From Candidatus Pelagibacter sp. TMED165 (lineage in GTDB: Bacteria > Pseudomonadota > Alphaproteobacteria > Pelagibacterales > Pelagibacteraceae), in contig NHHO02000033.1 of assembly GCA_002171035.2 (NCBI GenBank), positions 5,025-15,889 of the forward strand: a stretch of 10,865 nucleotides of DNA, written 5' to 3'. Below, piece by piece: positions 1-6,249 of this stretch. Numbering within the stretch: the stretch's first letter is position 1; every line of letters begins with the position of its first letter. Below the pieces are notes generated by a model. It saw only the letters and a list, made by a program, of their open reading frames with translations, did no database searches and was not told the DNA's origin. The position numbers and the translations under genes are program-made.

Positions 1-75
1 TGGAGCGGGCAAAGGGACTTGAACCCTCGACCTTCTCGTTGGCAACGAGACGCTCTACCACTGAGCTATGCCCGC
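1..75 (-). tRNA. tRNA-Gly (anticodon GCC)
   Basis: Read on the minus strand, the sequence folds as a complete cloverleaf. A 7-bp acceptor stem pairs GCGGGCA with TGCCCGC, the D-arm contains the AGCTCAGTGGTAGAGC block, and the T-arm contains GGTTCAAGTCC. The anticodon stem CTCGT/ACGAG encloses a loop with anticodon GCC (plus-strand bases 41-43), which reads GGC and GGU glycine codons. The 3' CCA is encoded in the DNA (bases 1-3), so the gene is complete and ends exactly at the window edge. It is transcribed away from the LON-domain gene and has its own promoter just upstream. Confidence 0.97.
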
Positions 76-86
76 ATATTTCTATT

Positions 87-116
87 AGTATAGTATAATG
101 CTTTCTGTTAGGTCAA
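87..116 (-). promoter_or_regulatory. Sigma-70-type promoter of tRNA-Gly
   Basis: On the minus strand there is a TTGACC -35 box (111-116) and a TATACT -10 box (87-92), separated by 18 bases. Both boxes differ from consensus at one position. The -10 box ends 11 bases before the tRNA 5' end, so transcription would start about 4-6 bases upstream of mature tRNA. A second TATACT at 92-97 is too close to the -35 box to pair with it. Clear by AT-rich-genome standards; not experimentally shown. Confidence 0.65.
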
Positions 117-171
117 CCTTAAATAAAATGTCGCTTTCGTAAATTAAAAATTTCTAATATAGTCTCAACTT

Positions 172-789
172 ATGAAACAATTTCCGGATCAAATACCAGT
201 ATTTCCTTTAAGCGGTGTAATTTATTTTCCCAAAACAAATTTACCATTAAATATATTCGAACAAAGATACCTAGATTTAGTTAACGATATAATTAATAAA
301 GATAAATTAATGGGCATGATACAAGAAAAAAAAGGCGGTAAAGATTTATATAAAGTGGGTTGCTTAGGAAAGATTAGTGAATTTAAAAAAGGTCAAGATG
401 GGAGAATATTAATAAATTTAACTGGTATTACTAGATTCGAAATTTTAGAAGAAAAAAAGAACTCTAAGTTATATCGAGAATTTAAAGTAGATTATAAAAA
501 ATTTAGCTCAGATCTAGAAACTCAAAAAGAAGAAATTAGTATGGACACTTTAATAGAAAGAGCAGAAATTTTCTTTAAGAAAAATGGACTGTTGTTAAAT
601 TGGAGGGAGTTTAAGAAGTTAGATATTGCTCAAAGAATTAATACTCTTTCTATGATAGCTCCAATAACAAACGAGGAAAAACAAAAATTACTTGAATCAA
701 TATCTTTAAAAGAAAAGGCAAAGTCTCTAGATGATATAATGAAATTTTATTTACATGAAGCACGTTTCGATAGTCGAACTATTCAGTAA
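172..789 (+). CDS. LON substrate-binding (LON N-terminal) domain protein
   Basis: This 205-residue protein is a stand-alone LON N-terminal/PUA-like domain (COG2802 type). The family signature is visible near the start: IPVFPLSGVIYFPKTNLPLN (residues 8-27) followed by IFEQRYLDLV. The beta-rich domain continues through GCLGKISEF (63-71) and INLTGITRFEI (81-91). A helical C-terminal part (about 125-195) contains INTLSMIAPITNEEKQKLLE, typical of these proteins. The AAA+ ATPase and Ser/Lys protease parts of Lon are absent, so it is not a protease; related proteins are thought to bind substrates or act as adaptors, and its exact role is unknown. The first ATG fits the domain start. No Shine-Dalgarno-like sequence or convincing promoter is seen in the 76-171 spacer. 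It converges on rho with only 7 bases between stop codons. Confidence 0.9.
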   Translation: MKQFPDQIPVFPLSGVIYFPKTNLPLNIFEQRYLDLVNDIINKDKLMGMIQEKKGGKDLYKVGCLGKISEFKKGQDGRILINLTGITRFEILEEKKNSKLYREFKVDYKKFSSDLETQKEEISMDTLIERAEIFFKKNGLLLNWREFKKLDIAQRINTLSMIAPITNEEKQKLLESISLKEKAKSLDDIMKFYLHEARFDSRTIQ

Positions 790-796
790 AAAAAGA

Positions 797-2071
797 TTAA
801 TTTGCTGATTTATTCATTGAGTCAAAAAAATCAGCATTGTTCTTCGTATTTTTAAGTTTAGAAATTAAAAATTCTATGCCGTCCATAGTGCCCATGGGAC
901 TAATAATTCTTCTAAGCACATTCATTTTGGTTAAATCATCTTTTTCGAAAAGCAACTCTTCTCTTCTTGTTCCAGATCTTGTAATATCTAAAGCTGGGGA
1001 AATTCTTTTATCAGCAACCTTTCTATCTAAAATTAATTCAGAATTTCCTGTTCCTTTAAACTCTTCAAATATTACCTCGTCCATCCTACTGCCAGTATCA
1101 ATTAAAGCGGTAGATATGATTGTTAATGAACCGCCCTCTTCAACATTTCTTGCCGCACCAAAAAATCTCTTTGGCCTTTGAAGGGCATTTGCGTCTACAC
1201 CTCCAGTTAAAACTTTACCCGAGCTTGGTATAACAGCATTATAAGCTCGTCCCAATCTAGTAATGGAATCAAGAAGTATAACTACATCTTTTTTATGTTC
1301 TACAAGTCTTTTAGCTTTTTCAATTACCATTTCTGCTACAGCAACGTGTCTAGAAGCAGGTTCATCGAAAGTAGAAGCAACTACCTCGCCTTTTACTGAA
1401 CGCTGCATATCAGTTACTTCTTCTGGTCTTTCATCGATAAGAAGAACCATTAAATAACATTCTGGATGATTTGCAGTTATAGATTGAGCTATATTCTGAA
1501 GTATGATTGTTTTGCCTGCTCGTGGTGGTGATACAATCAACGATCTCTGTCCTTTACCAATCGGGCTAACCAAATCAATAAGTCGAGCGGTATTATCAGG
1601 TTTTTTTTCTACTTTATTAACCTCAACTTCTAACTTTATCCTTTCGTTCGGATAAAGAGGTGTCAAGTTGTCAAAAGCAATTTTATTTTTTCCTTTTTCC
1701 GGATCATCAAAATTTATTTTATTGACTTTTAACAATGCGAAATATCTTTCTGCATCCTTTGGTCCTCTAATTTCACCTTCAACTGAATCACCAGTTCGTA
1801 AACCAAATCTTCTTATTTGGCTAGGACTTACGTAGATATCATCAGGACCTGGCAAATAATTCGACTCTATTGCTCTTAGAAATCCAAAACCATCTTGCAA
1901 AACTTCTAGAACTCCTGTGGCAGTTATTTGCTCATTTTTTTCAGCTAGTTTCTTTAATATGGCAAATAATATTTCTTGTTTTCTTAGTGTGCTAGGATTT
2001 TCTATTCCAAGTTTTTCGGCTTCGCTAATTAGCTCTGCAGGATTTTTTTGCTTTAATTCTTGTAGGTTCAT
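797..2071 (-). CDS. rho: Transcription termination factor Rho
   Basis: The 424-residue product is a full-length Rho, the hexameric RNA-dependent ATPase/helicase that ends transcription. An N-terminal helical Rho_N domain (about 1-45) is followed by the cold-shock-like RNA-binding domain (about 51-120), which includes [11 protein letters not shown] and [18 protein letters not shown]. The ATPase core has the P-loop SPPRAGKT (181-188), Walker [14 protein letters not shown] (about 210-222, with the catalytic Glu at 217) and [13 protein letters not shown] (266-278). It also has the secondary RNA-binding region [24 protein letters not shown] read in two parts over 285-308, and the arginine-rich [10 protein letters not shown] near 365-374. 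No long insertions are present. It lies downstream of hemJ on the same strand after a 66-base spacer holding a possible hairpin. No Shine-Dalgarno motif precedes the ATG. Its 3' end carries an inverted repeat. Confidence 0.98.
   Translation of the reverse strand: MNLQELKQKNPAELISEAEKLGIENPSTLRKQEILFAILKKLAEKNEQITATGVLEVLQDGFGFLRAIESNYLPGPDDIYVSPSQIRRFGLRTGDSVEGEIRGPKDAERYFALLKVNKINFDDPEKGKNKIAFDNLTPLYPNERIKLEVEVNKVEKKPDNTARLIDLVSPIGKGQRSLIVSPPRAGKTIILQNIAQSITANHPECYLMVLLIDERPEEVTDMQRSVKGEVVASTFDEPASRHVAVAEMVIEKAKRLVEHKKDVVILLDSITRLGRAYNAVIPSSGKVLTGGVDANALQRPKRFFGAARNVEEGGSLTIISTALIDTGSRMDEVIFEEFKGTGNSELILDRKVADKRISPALDITRSGTRREELLFEKDDLTKMNVLRRIISPMGTMDGIEFLISKLKNTKNNADFFDSMNKSAN
803..836. 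terminator. Inverted repeat at rho 3' end, possible bidirectional terminator
   Basis: TGCTGATTT (803-811) and AAATCAGCA (828-836) are a perfect 9-bp inverted repeat with a 16-base loop. The hairpin lies inside the last codons of rho, just before the convergent LON-domain gene. On the minus strand a run of seven T follows 8 bases after the stem (794-788). On the plus strand a T-rich stretch follows (837-856). The layout suits a shared terminator for the two converging genes, but the U-run is not immediately adjacent to the stem, so the call is tentative. Confidence 0.45.
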
Positions 2072-2106
2072 GAGATTATTGTTGATTGAGGAATGTGATA
2101 AAAATA

Positions 2107-2136
2107 TAGGGTTTTTTTTAAAAAATTCAACCCCTA
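2107..2136 (-). terminator. Possible hairpin between hemJ and rho (terminator or rho leader attenuator)
   Basis: In the 66-base hemJ-rho spacer the plus strand reads TAGGGTT, a T/A tract, then AACCCCTA. The arms pair with one bulged C, and the T and A tracts between them can zip further. On the minus strand the hairpin is followed by a T-rich stretch (2106-2098). It could end the hem transcript or act in the rho leader. Rho genes elsewhere are known to be autoregulated through their leader, but that role here is inference. Confidence 0.35.
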
Positions 2137-2137
2137 A

Positions 2138-2569
2138 TTATAATGGTTTAAATATAACCACAAATATTACCACTATTAGTATAATTGTAGGGATTTCGTT
2201 GTAAATTCTAAAGAATTTGGAGGTTTTTTGATTATTATCTAAAGCAAAAATGTTAAGATATTTGCCTAAAGTAAAATGATAATAAGTTAAGATTACTACA
2301 GCAATAACCTTTATCTGCATCCACAGCTCATTAAAAACTGATAAACCAAGACTGTGAATTAATAAAACTCCAAATAACCATGAAAGTAACATTGCTGGCA
2401 TCATGATGTAATTATAAAGTTTCTTTTCCATTACCTTAAAAATTTTTTTCTGTGAGTCATTATCTGATTCTGAATGATAAACAAATATCCTAGGTAAGTA
2501 TAAAAGGCCCGCCATCCAAGATATAACAGCAATTAAATGAAGAGATTTAAATAATAAGTAAAGATTCAT
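2138..2569 (-). CDS. hemJ: HemJ-type protoporphyrinogen IX oxidase
   Basis: A 143-residue integral membrane protein with about four transmembrane helices (roughly 5-25, 55-73, 83-101, 125-141). It matches the HemJ (UPF0093) family, which oxidises protoporphyrinogen IX to protoporphyrin IX, the penultimate step of protoheme synthesis, and replaces HemG/HemY in most alphaproteobacteria. Family hallmarks are His11 in the first helix, WMAGLLYLPRIFVYH (18-32) and the conserved Lys87 in WMQIKVIAVV. The length is normal for the family. It follows hemH by a single base (TAG-A-ATG), so translation is probably coupled, and the pairing with hemE and hemH supports the assignment. No Shine-Dalgarno sequence is seen. 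Confidence 0.93.
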   Translation of the reverse strand: MNLYLLFKSLHLIAVISWMAGLLYLPRIFVYHSESDNDSQKKIFKVMEKKLYNYIMMPAMLLSWLFGVLLIHSLGLSVFNELWMQIKVIAVVILTYYHFTLGKYLNIFALDNNQKTSKFFRIYNEIPTIILIVVIFVVIFKPL

Positions 2570-2570
2570 T

Positions 2571-3563
2571 CTATAAATATTTTTTTACCAATTTTTCAAA
2601 CAATTCTATGTGATTGGAGCTGTCATTTAAACAAGGAATTAAATCAAAATTTTTTCCTCCTTTTTCTAAAAAACTTTCTTTGCCTTGAATATTTATTTCC
2701 TCTAAGGTTTCAACACAATCAGAAGCAAAACCAGGGCATATAACTAGTAGATTCTTTATTCCTTTGCCAGGTAGGCCCTCTAGGGTTTTATCCGTGTAAG
2801 GTGTAAGCCACTCTTGTGGTCCAAATCTTGATTGAAATGTAGTTTGAATATCTATTTCTTTAAACTTTTCTTTCATTAATCTAGTCGTTTTTTGACAATA
2901 ACAATGATAAGGATCTCCTTTATCAAAATAAGATTTTGGGATTCCATGATATGAAGAAATTATTAAGTCCGGTTTCCAATCTATTTCTTCAATCTTTTTT
3001 TTAATGCTAGTTATTAGGGCTTCAATATACAACGGCTCACTTTCATAATGAGGAATAATTTGTAGACTTGGTTGCCATCTCATTTTCATTAAAGATCTGT
3101 AAACTTCGTCACAAACCGTAGCCGTTGTGGCAGATGCGTATTGAGGGTAAAGAGGAAGTATGACTATGTTCTCACATCCTTCATCTTTAAGTAAATTTAA
3201 CCTAGATTTAATGCTAGGGTTCCCATATCTCATTGCAAAATCAATAATTGTTTTTTTATTGCCTATTTTTTCATTAAGCTTGTTCGACTGGCTTCTGGTA
3301 AAAAATAATAAGGGGGACTCATTGGTTTCTTTTCTCCATATCTTTTTATAAGCATGCGCTGTTTTAGATGGTCTAAAAGTCAAAATGAATAAATTTAAAA
3401 TTATTTGCCATATGAATGGATTAACTTCTATTACTCTTTTATCTGAGAGAAATTCTTTTAAATATTTTCTAATGTCCCACCAGTTTGTAGAATCTGGTGT
3501 GCCTAAATTTATTAATAGCACCCCTGTTTTACCAAATTTTACCTCTGGATGATTTTTATCCAT
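2571..3563 (-). CDS. hemH: Ferrochelatase
   Basis: This 330-residue protein inserts ferrous iron into protoporphyrin IX, the last step of protoheme synthesis. Family motifs appear in order: GVLLINLGTPDS (14-25), the lip region with MRYGNPSI (111-118), LPLYPQYASATTATV (136-150), catalytic His206 in SSYHGIPKSY, GDPYHCYCQKTTRL (216-229), QSRFGPQEWLTPYTD (244-258) and CPGFASDCVETLEEI with Glu287. The start codon shares one base with the hemE stop (TAATG). It is one of very few genes here with a Shine-Dalgarno-like sequence: AGGA sits seven bases before ATG, inside the hemE 3' end. Only one cysteine remains near the C-terminus, so I do not infer the [2Fe-2S] cluster known from some bacterial ferrochelatases. 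Confidence 0.97.
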   Translation of the reverse strand: MDKNHPEVKFGKTGVLLINLGTPDSTNWWDIRKYLKEFLSDKRVIEVNPFIWQIILNLFILTFRPSKTAHAYKKIWRKETNESPLLFFTRSQSNKLNEKIGNKKTIIDFAMRYGNPSIKSRLNLLKDEGCENIVILPLYPQYASATTATVCDEVYRSLMKMRWQPSLQIIPHYESEPLYIEALITSIKKKIEEIDWKPDLIISSYHGIPKSYFDKGDPYHCYCQKTTRLMKEKFKEIDIQTTFQSRFGPQEWLTPYTDKTLEGLPGKGIKNLLVICPGFASDCVETLEEINIQGKESFLEKGGKNFDLIPCLNDSSNHIELFEKLVKKYL

Positions 3564-4570
3564 TAATTATTCCTATAAAATTCAATTAGTTTTTTTACTC
3601 TATCAGGATCTGTTTCGGGAAGTAAACCGTGACCTAAGTTAAAAATGTACGGAGAGGCTTTAAATGTTTGAATGTATTTTGTTGCTTCTTGGAAGATTTC
3701 TTTATCTGATTTTAATAATATTTTTGGGTCTAAGCCTCCTTGTATAACAACATTTTTGAGCTTTTTTTTTGCCCACGCAGGATCTATTTCATAGTCTATA
3801 TTGATTCCATCAGGTTTTACTATTTCATTAAATTCCTCATATTTTTCGTTTATTCCTTTGGGAAAGCAAATGTTAGGAATTTTTTCTTTCTTACAGAATT
3901 CTATTATTTTTGCATTAGGGTAATAACAGTAGTCTTTAATTTTTTCCTTAGGTATTAAGCCGGCCCAAGAATCAAATATCTGTATTACATCTGCTCCCGC
4001 ATCTATTTGATTTCTAATGTGAATACATAAAAAACTAATCAAGTTTTTAATAATTATTTTTATTTTATCTTTTTCTTTTTCGAGTCTACTTATATCTATA
4101 ACGGACTTACTATTTTTCATATTCAACATGTAAACTAATAATGTCCAGGGAGCACCTATAAAAGCTATTAGAGATTTATTTTTTTCTAAATTATTTCTAG
4201 TTATTTCAATCGCTTTATAAACTGGATCTAATCTTTGAGTAAAATCCTTTTCATTCTTGTCTAAAAAAGACTCAATATTAAATTCACTAATTTTAGGTCC
4301 CTCATTTTTTATAAATTTTACTTCTTGGCCTAAAGCATAAGGTGTCATTAAAATATCAGAGAAAATAATTGCGGAGTCCAAGTCAAATCTTTTAATAGGT
4401 TGTAGTGTAATTTTTGAACTTAATTCACTATTAAGACATAACTCAATAAAATTTTTATTTTTTTGTCTGATTTCTCTAAATTCTGGTAAGTATCGACCCG
4501 CTTGTCGCATAAACCAGATAGATTTACAAGAATCATTTTTACTAATTAGTTTTTTCTTAAGATTGCTCAT
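3563..4570 (-). CDS. hemE: Uroporphyrinogen decarboxylase
   Basis: The 335-residue enzyme decarboxylates the four acetate side chains of uroporphyrinogen III to give coproporphyrinogen III in the cytoplasm. The N-terminal signature WFMRQAGRYLPEFR (19-32) contains the substrate-binding arginines. Asp72 in IIFSDILMTPYALG is the family's key catalytic aspartate. GAPWTLLVYML and the C-terminal FNLGHGLLPETDPDRV (with the conserved His) complete the set. Length is normal. It is the first gene of the leftward hemE-hemH-hemJ block and borders the AT-rich spacer. In Caulobacter and Rickettsia hemE flanks the chromosome origin, which guides the reading of that spacer. A candidate promoter lies upstream at 4601-4629; no Shine-Dalgarno is visible. 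Confidence 0.97.
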   Translation of the reverse strand: MSNLKKKLISKNDSCKSIWFMRQAGRYLPEFREIRQKNKNFIELCLNSELSSKITLQPIKRFDLDSAIIFSDILMTPYALGQEVKFIKNEGPKISEFNIESFLDKNEKDFTQRLDPVYKAIEITRNNLEKNKSLIAFIGAPWTLLVYMLNMKNSKSVIDISRLEKEKDKIKIIIKNLISFLCIHIRNQIDAGADVIQIFDSWAGLIPKEKIKDYCYYPNAKIIEFCKKEKIPNICFPKGINEKYEEFNEIVKPDGINIDYEIDPAWAKKKLKNVVIQGGLDPKILLKSDKEIFQEATKYIQTFKASPYIFNLGHGLLPETDPDRVKKLIEFYRNN

Positions 4571-4600
4571 AATATATATAATTAAGGTTTATAAATATAG

Positions 4601-4629
4601 ATTGTCTAGTAGGTCCTGTTAATTATCAA
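4601..4629 (-). promoter_or_regulatory. Candidate promoter of the hemE-hemH-hemJ block
   Basis: On the minus strand, TTGATA (4624-4629, five of six matches to the -35 consensus) is followed after 17 bases by GACAAT (4601-4606, four of six matches to the -10 consensus). This would give a leader of about 24 bases before the hemE ATG. Such matches arise easily in DNA this rich in A and T, and the site overlaps the putative origin. Confidence 0.35.
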
Positions 4630-4638
4630 TATAACTAA

Positions 4639-4658
4639 TTGTACATTTTTTATACAAT
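4639..4658. promoter_or_regulatory. Pair of inverted DnaA-box-like words
   Basis: ATTGTA (4638-4643) and TACAAT (4653-4658) form a perfect 6-bp inverted repeat with a 9-base spacer. The right arm, TTATACAAT (4650-4658), matches the DnaA-box consensus TTATNCACA except at the last two positions. The left arm is a poorer match. A third copy of the TTGTAYA core lies at 4704-4710. They could also be an ordinary regulator site for the hemE or ppsR promoters. Confidence 0.35.
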
Positions 4659-4702
4659 GCTATTTGAATAAATAACGATATTTATATCAAAAAATATGAG
4701 GT

Positions 4703-4711
4703 TTTGTATAA
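4703..4711 (-). promoter_or_regulatory. DnaA-box-like 9-mer
   Basis: Read on the minus strand this is TTATACAAA, which differs from the DnaA-box consensus TTATNCACA at one position (C to A at position 8). It is the best DnaA-box match in the hemE-ppsR spacer. A single 9-mer of this AT content is weak evidence on its own; its value comes from its place in the putative origin. Confidence 0.4.
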
Positions 4712-4754
4712 AATATAAACAACTGTGCAATTATAATATCAACATCTAACAAAA

Positions 4755-4781
4755 TGTTAAAAAAATGTTAATTATTGTTAA
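4755..4781 (+). repeat. Three phased TGTTAA repeats in the putative origin
   Basis: TGTTAA occurs at 4755-4760, 4766-4771 and 4776-4781, at steps of 11 and 10 bases, so the copies lie on one face of the helix. A fourth copy is at 4617-4622, and the longer word TGTTAATTAT is exact at 4617-4626 and 4766-4775. The first two TTAA cores are separated by exactly 7 bases, the spacing of the CtrA site TTAA-N7-TTAA known from Caulobacter. They lead into a T9/A-rich tract. They may be DNA-unwinding repeats or regulator sites. Confidence 0.45.
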
Positions 4782-4846
4782 TTTTTTTTTAAAAATAGAA
4801 ATAAAAATGAAAAACTACAGTTTACTAAATATCTATTAACAGACAT

Positions 4847-5668
4847 ATGAACGAAAAATACAATGTATATCTTGTGTCTGACTCGACCGGTGAAACCCTA
4901 GATAGAATTTTTTTATCACTAAAATCACAATTTGCTAATTTTGACTACAATAAAAAAGAATTCGCCTTTGTAAGAACCGAACAACAAATCGATAAAATTA
5001 TTAAGGAATCCTCTGGAATGCTAAACTCCATAATCTTATATACAATAGTTGAAACTAAATTAGCTAAATATATTTCTAACGCTAGTGAAAAAAACAACGT
5101 TCCTTGTTTTGGAATATTAGGAAATTTAATTCTAAATTTTTCAAAATTATTAAATCAAAAAGCCATTCATAAACCAAGTGCTCAACACGTGTTAGATGAT
5201 GAATATTATAGAAGAATTGAAGCAATACAATTTACGATGTCACATGATGATGGTAAGAAGCTAGACGAGATTGGTAAAGCCGATATTGTTCTTTTAGGAG
5301 TAAGCAGAACAAGTAAAACTCCTACTTCTATTTATTTAGCTAATAGAGGTTATAAGACCATAAACATTCCTCTAGTCTTAGATCAAAAAGTACCAGAAAG
5401 TTTAAAATCTCAAGGGAATAAAATCTGTGTAATTGGATTGGTTGCAGATGCAGACAGACTTGCAGATATTAGAAGAAATAGAGTGGCTATCATGAGAGAG
5501 AACAACATTAAAGAGTATACAGATTTAAATTCTATCAAAGAAGAAGTTGCGAAGTCTAAAAAGCTGTTCAATAAATATAAGTGGCCAATTATTGATGTTA
5601 CCAGAAAGTCAGTAGAAGAAACCGCTGCTTCAATCCTAAAAATATTTGAAATAAACAAAAATAAATGA
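4847..5668 (+). CDS. ppsR: Pyruvate,phosphate dikinase / PEP synthase regulatory protein (kinase-pyrophosphorylase, DUF299)
   Basis: A 273-residue DUF299 protein, homologous to Rickettsia RP001. Characterised members are bifunctional: they inactivate pyruvate,phosphate dikinase or PEP synthase by ADP-dependent threonine phosphorylation and reactivate it by phosphorolysis, tuning pyruvate-PEP interconversion. Visible family motifs are YLVSDSTGETLDRIF (8-22), IEAIQFTMSHDDG (124-136), the P-loop-like GVSRTSKTPTS (151-161) and IDVTRKSVEETAASIL (249-264). Length is normal. Which target enzyme it controls cannot be told from the window. It is the first gene of a five-gene overlapping operon (ATGA overlap with maf) and forms the right flank of the putative origin. 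No Shine-Dalgarno sequence or clear promoter was found upstream. Confidence 0.93.
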   Translation: MNEKYNVYLVSDSTGETLDRIFLSLKSQFANFDYNKKEFAFVRTEQQIDKIIKESSGMLNSIILYTIVETKLAKYISNASEKNNVPCFGILGNLILNFSKLLNQKAIHKPSAQHVLDDEYYRRIEAIQFTMSHDDGKKLDEIGKADIVLLGVSRTSKTPTSIYLANRGYKTINIPLVLDQKVPESLKSQGNKICVIGLVADADRLADIRRNRVAIMRENNIKEYTDLNSIKEEVAKSKKLFNKYKWPIIDVTRKSVEETAASILKIFEINKNK

Positions 5669-6249
5669 AAATAATTTTAGCATCTAAAAGCGGTGTAAGA
5701 AAAAAAATATTAGATAAATATAAAATTGAGTCAAAAGTTGTAGTTTCTAATGTAGATGAAGAAGAAGTAAAAAATGCTTTATTGCTCGAGAATGCTAGCC
5801 CTTTACTAATATCTAAAAATTTAGCTGAAATAAAATCTGTTAAAGTAAGCAATAATTATCCTGATCAGTTAGTCCTAGGAGCTGACAGTGTAATTTCATT
5901 AAATGGTAAACTAATAAATAAACCTAAGTCGCGTAACGAAGCGTTGGAAATTTTAAAAGAATTAAATAATTCAATACACTTTCTAATAAGCTCTGTCTGT
6001 ATCTCAAAAAATGGGTCGATGATTTGGAACCATTCAGATAAATCTGAACTAAAAATGAAAAACTTAAGAGAAGATGAGTTAATTGCATATTTAAAAAAGA
6101 TAAAAACTGAAACTTTATTAAATTATGGTGTGTATCAAATAGAAGCTGATGGATTAAGTCTTTTTGAGTATATTAAAGGTGATAGTGATTCTATAATGGG
6201 CTTACCAGTAAAACAAATTATGAACTATATTAAAAGAATTAAAGATTAA
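5665..6249 (+). CDS. maf: Maf family nucleoside triphosphate pyrophosphatase
   Basis: This 194-residue protein belongs to the Maf/HAM1-like fold, whose members hydrolyse non-canonical or excess nucleoside triphosphates (for example dTTP, UTP or modified bases) to monophosphates and so sanitise the nucleotide pool. Motifs are LASKSGVRKKIL (5-16) with the S-x-x-R element, VDEEEV, LVLGADSVISLNGKLINKP (about 69-87) with the catalytic acidic residue in GAD, and the C-terminal GVYQIEADGLSLFEYIKGD...GLP, a form usual in alphaproteobacterial Maf-like proteins. Substrate specificity cannot be read from sequence. The start overlaps the ppsR stop (ATGA) and the stop shares one base with the aroE ATG. 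No Shine-Dalgarno sequence is evident, so translational coupling is likely. Confidence 0.9.
   Translation: MKIILASKSGVRKKILDKYKIESKVVVSNVDEEEVKNALLLENASPLLISKNLAEIKSVKVSNNYPDQLVLGADSVISLNGKLINKPKSRNEALEILKELNNSIHFLISSVCISKNGSMIWNHSDKSELKMKNLREDELIAYLKKIKTETLLNYGVYQIEADGLSLFEYIKGDSDSIMGLPVKQIMNYIKRIKD

Larger units (their letters stand above)
4571..4846. other. Putative chromosomal replication origin (oriC)
   Basis: This 276-base stretch holds no gene and has about 48 G+C bases (roughly 17%) by hand count. It lies between hemE and the ppsR/RP001-type gene, the pair that flanks the origin in Caulobacter crescentus and Rickettsia prowazekii. Both neighbouring operons are transcribed away from it, as expected for leading-strand genes. 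Inside are DnaA-box-like words (4639-4658, 4703-4711), a TTAA-N7-TTAA motif, three phased TGTTAA repeats (4755-4781), and A/T runs that could be the unwinding region (about 4750-4806). An IHF-like TATCAA-N4-TAA sits at 4737-4749 (one mismatch). No GANTC or GATC sites were seen. Location by synteny is the strong part; the individual sites are weak matches. Confidence 0.65.

Noticed and set aside
94..99. Perfect TATAAT on the plus strand
   Set aside because: No -35-like hexamer lies 16-18 bases upstream (that region is tRNA), and it overlaps the reverse tRNA promoter; probably incidental.
837..2204. Plus-strand open frames at 837-1181, 1263-1457 and 1917-2204
   Set aside because: They lie antisense to rho (the last also runs into the hemJ end), have no recognisable motif, and rho is unambiguous on the other strand.
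3160..3958. Plus-strand open frames at 3160-3351 and 3740-3958
   Set aside because: Antisense to hemH and hemE, phenylalanine/isoleucine-rich as expected from reading AT-rich genes backwards; no family features.
5410..5852. Minus-strand open frames at 5410-5658 and 5598-5852
   Set aside because: Antisense to ppsR and maf, which carry clear family motifs on the plus strand.
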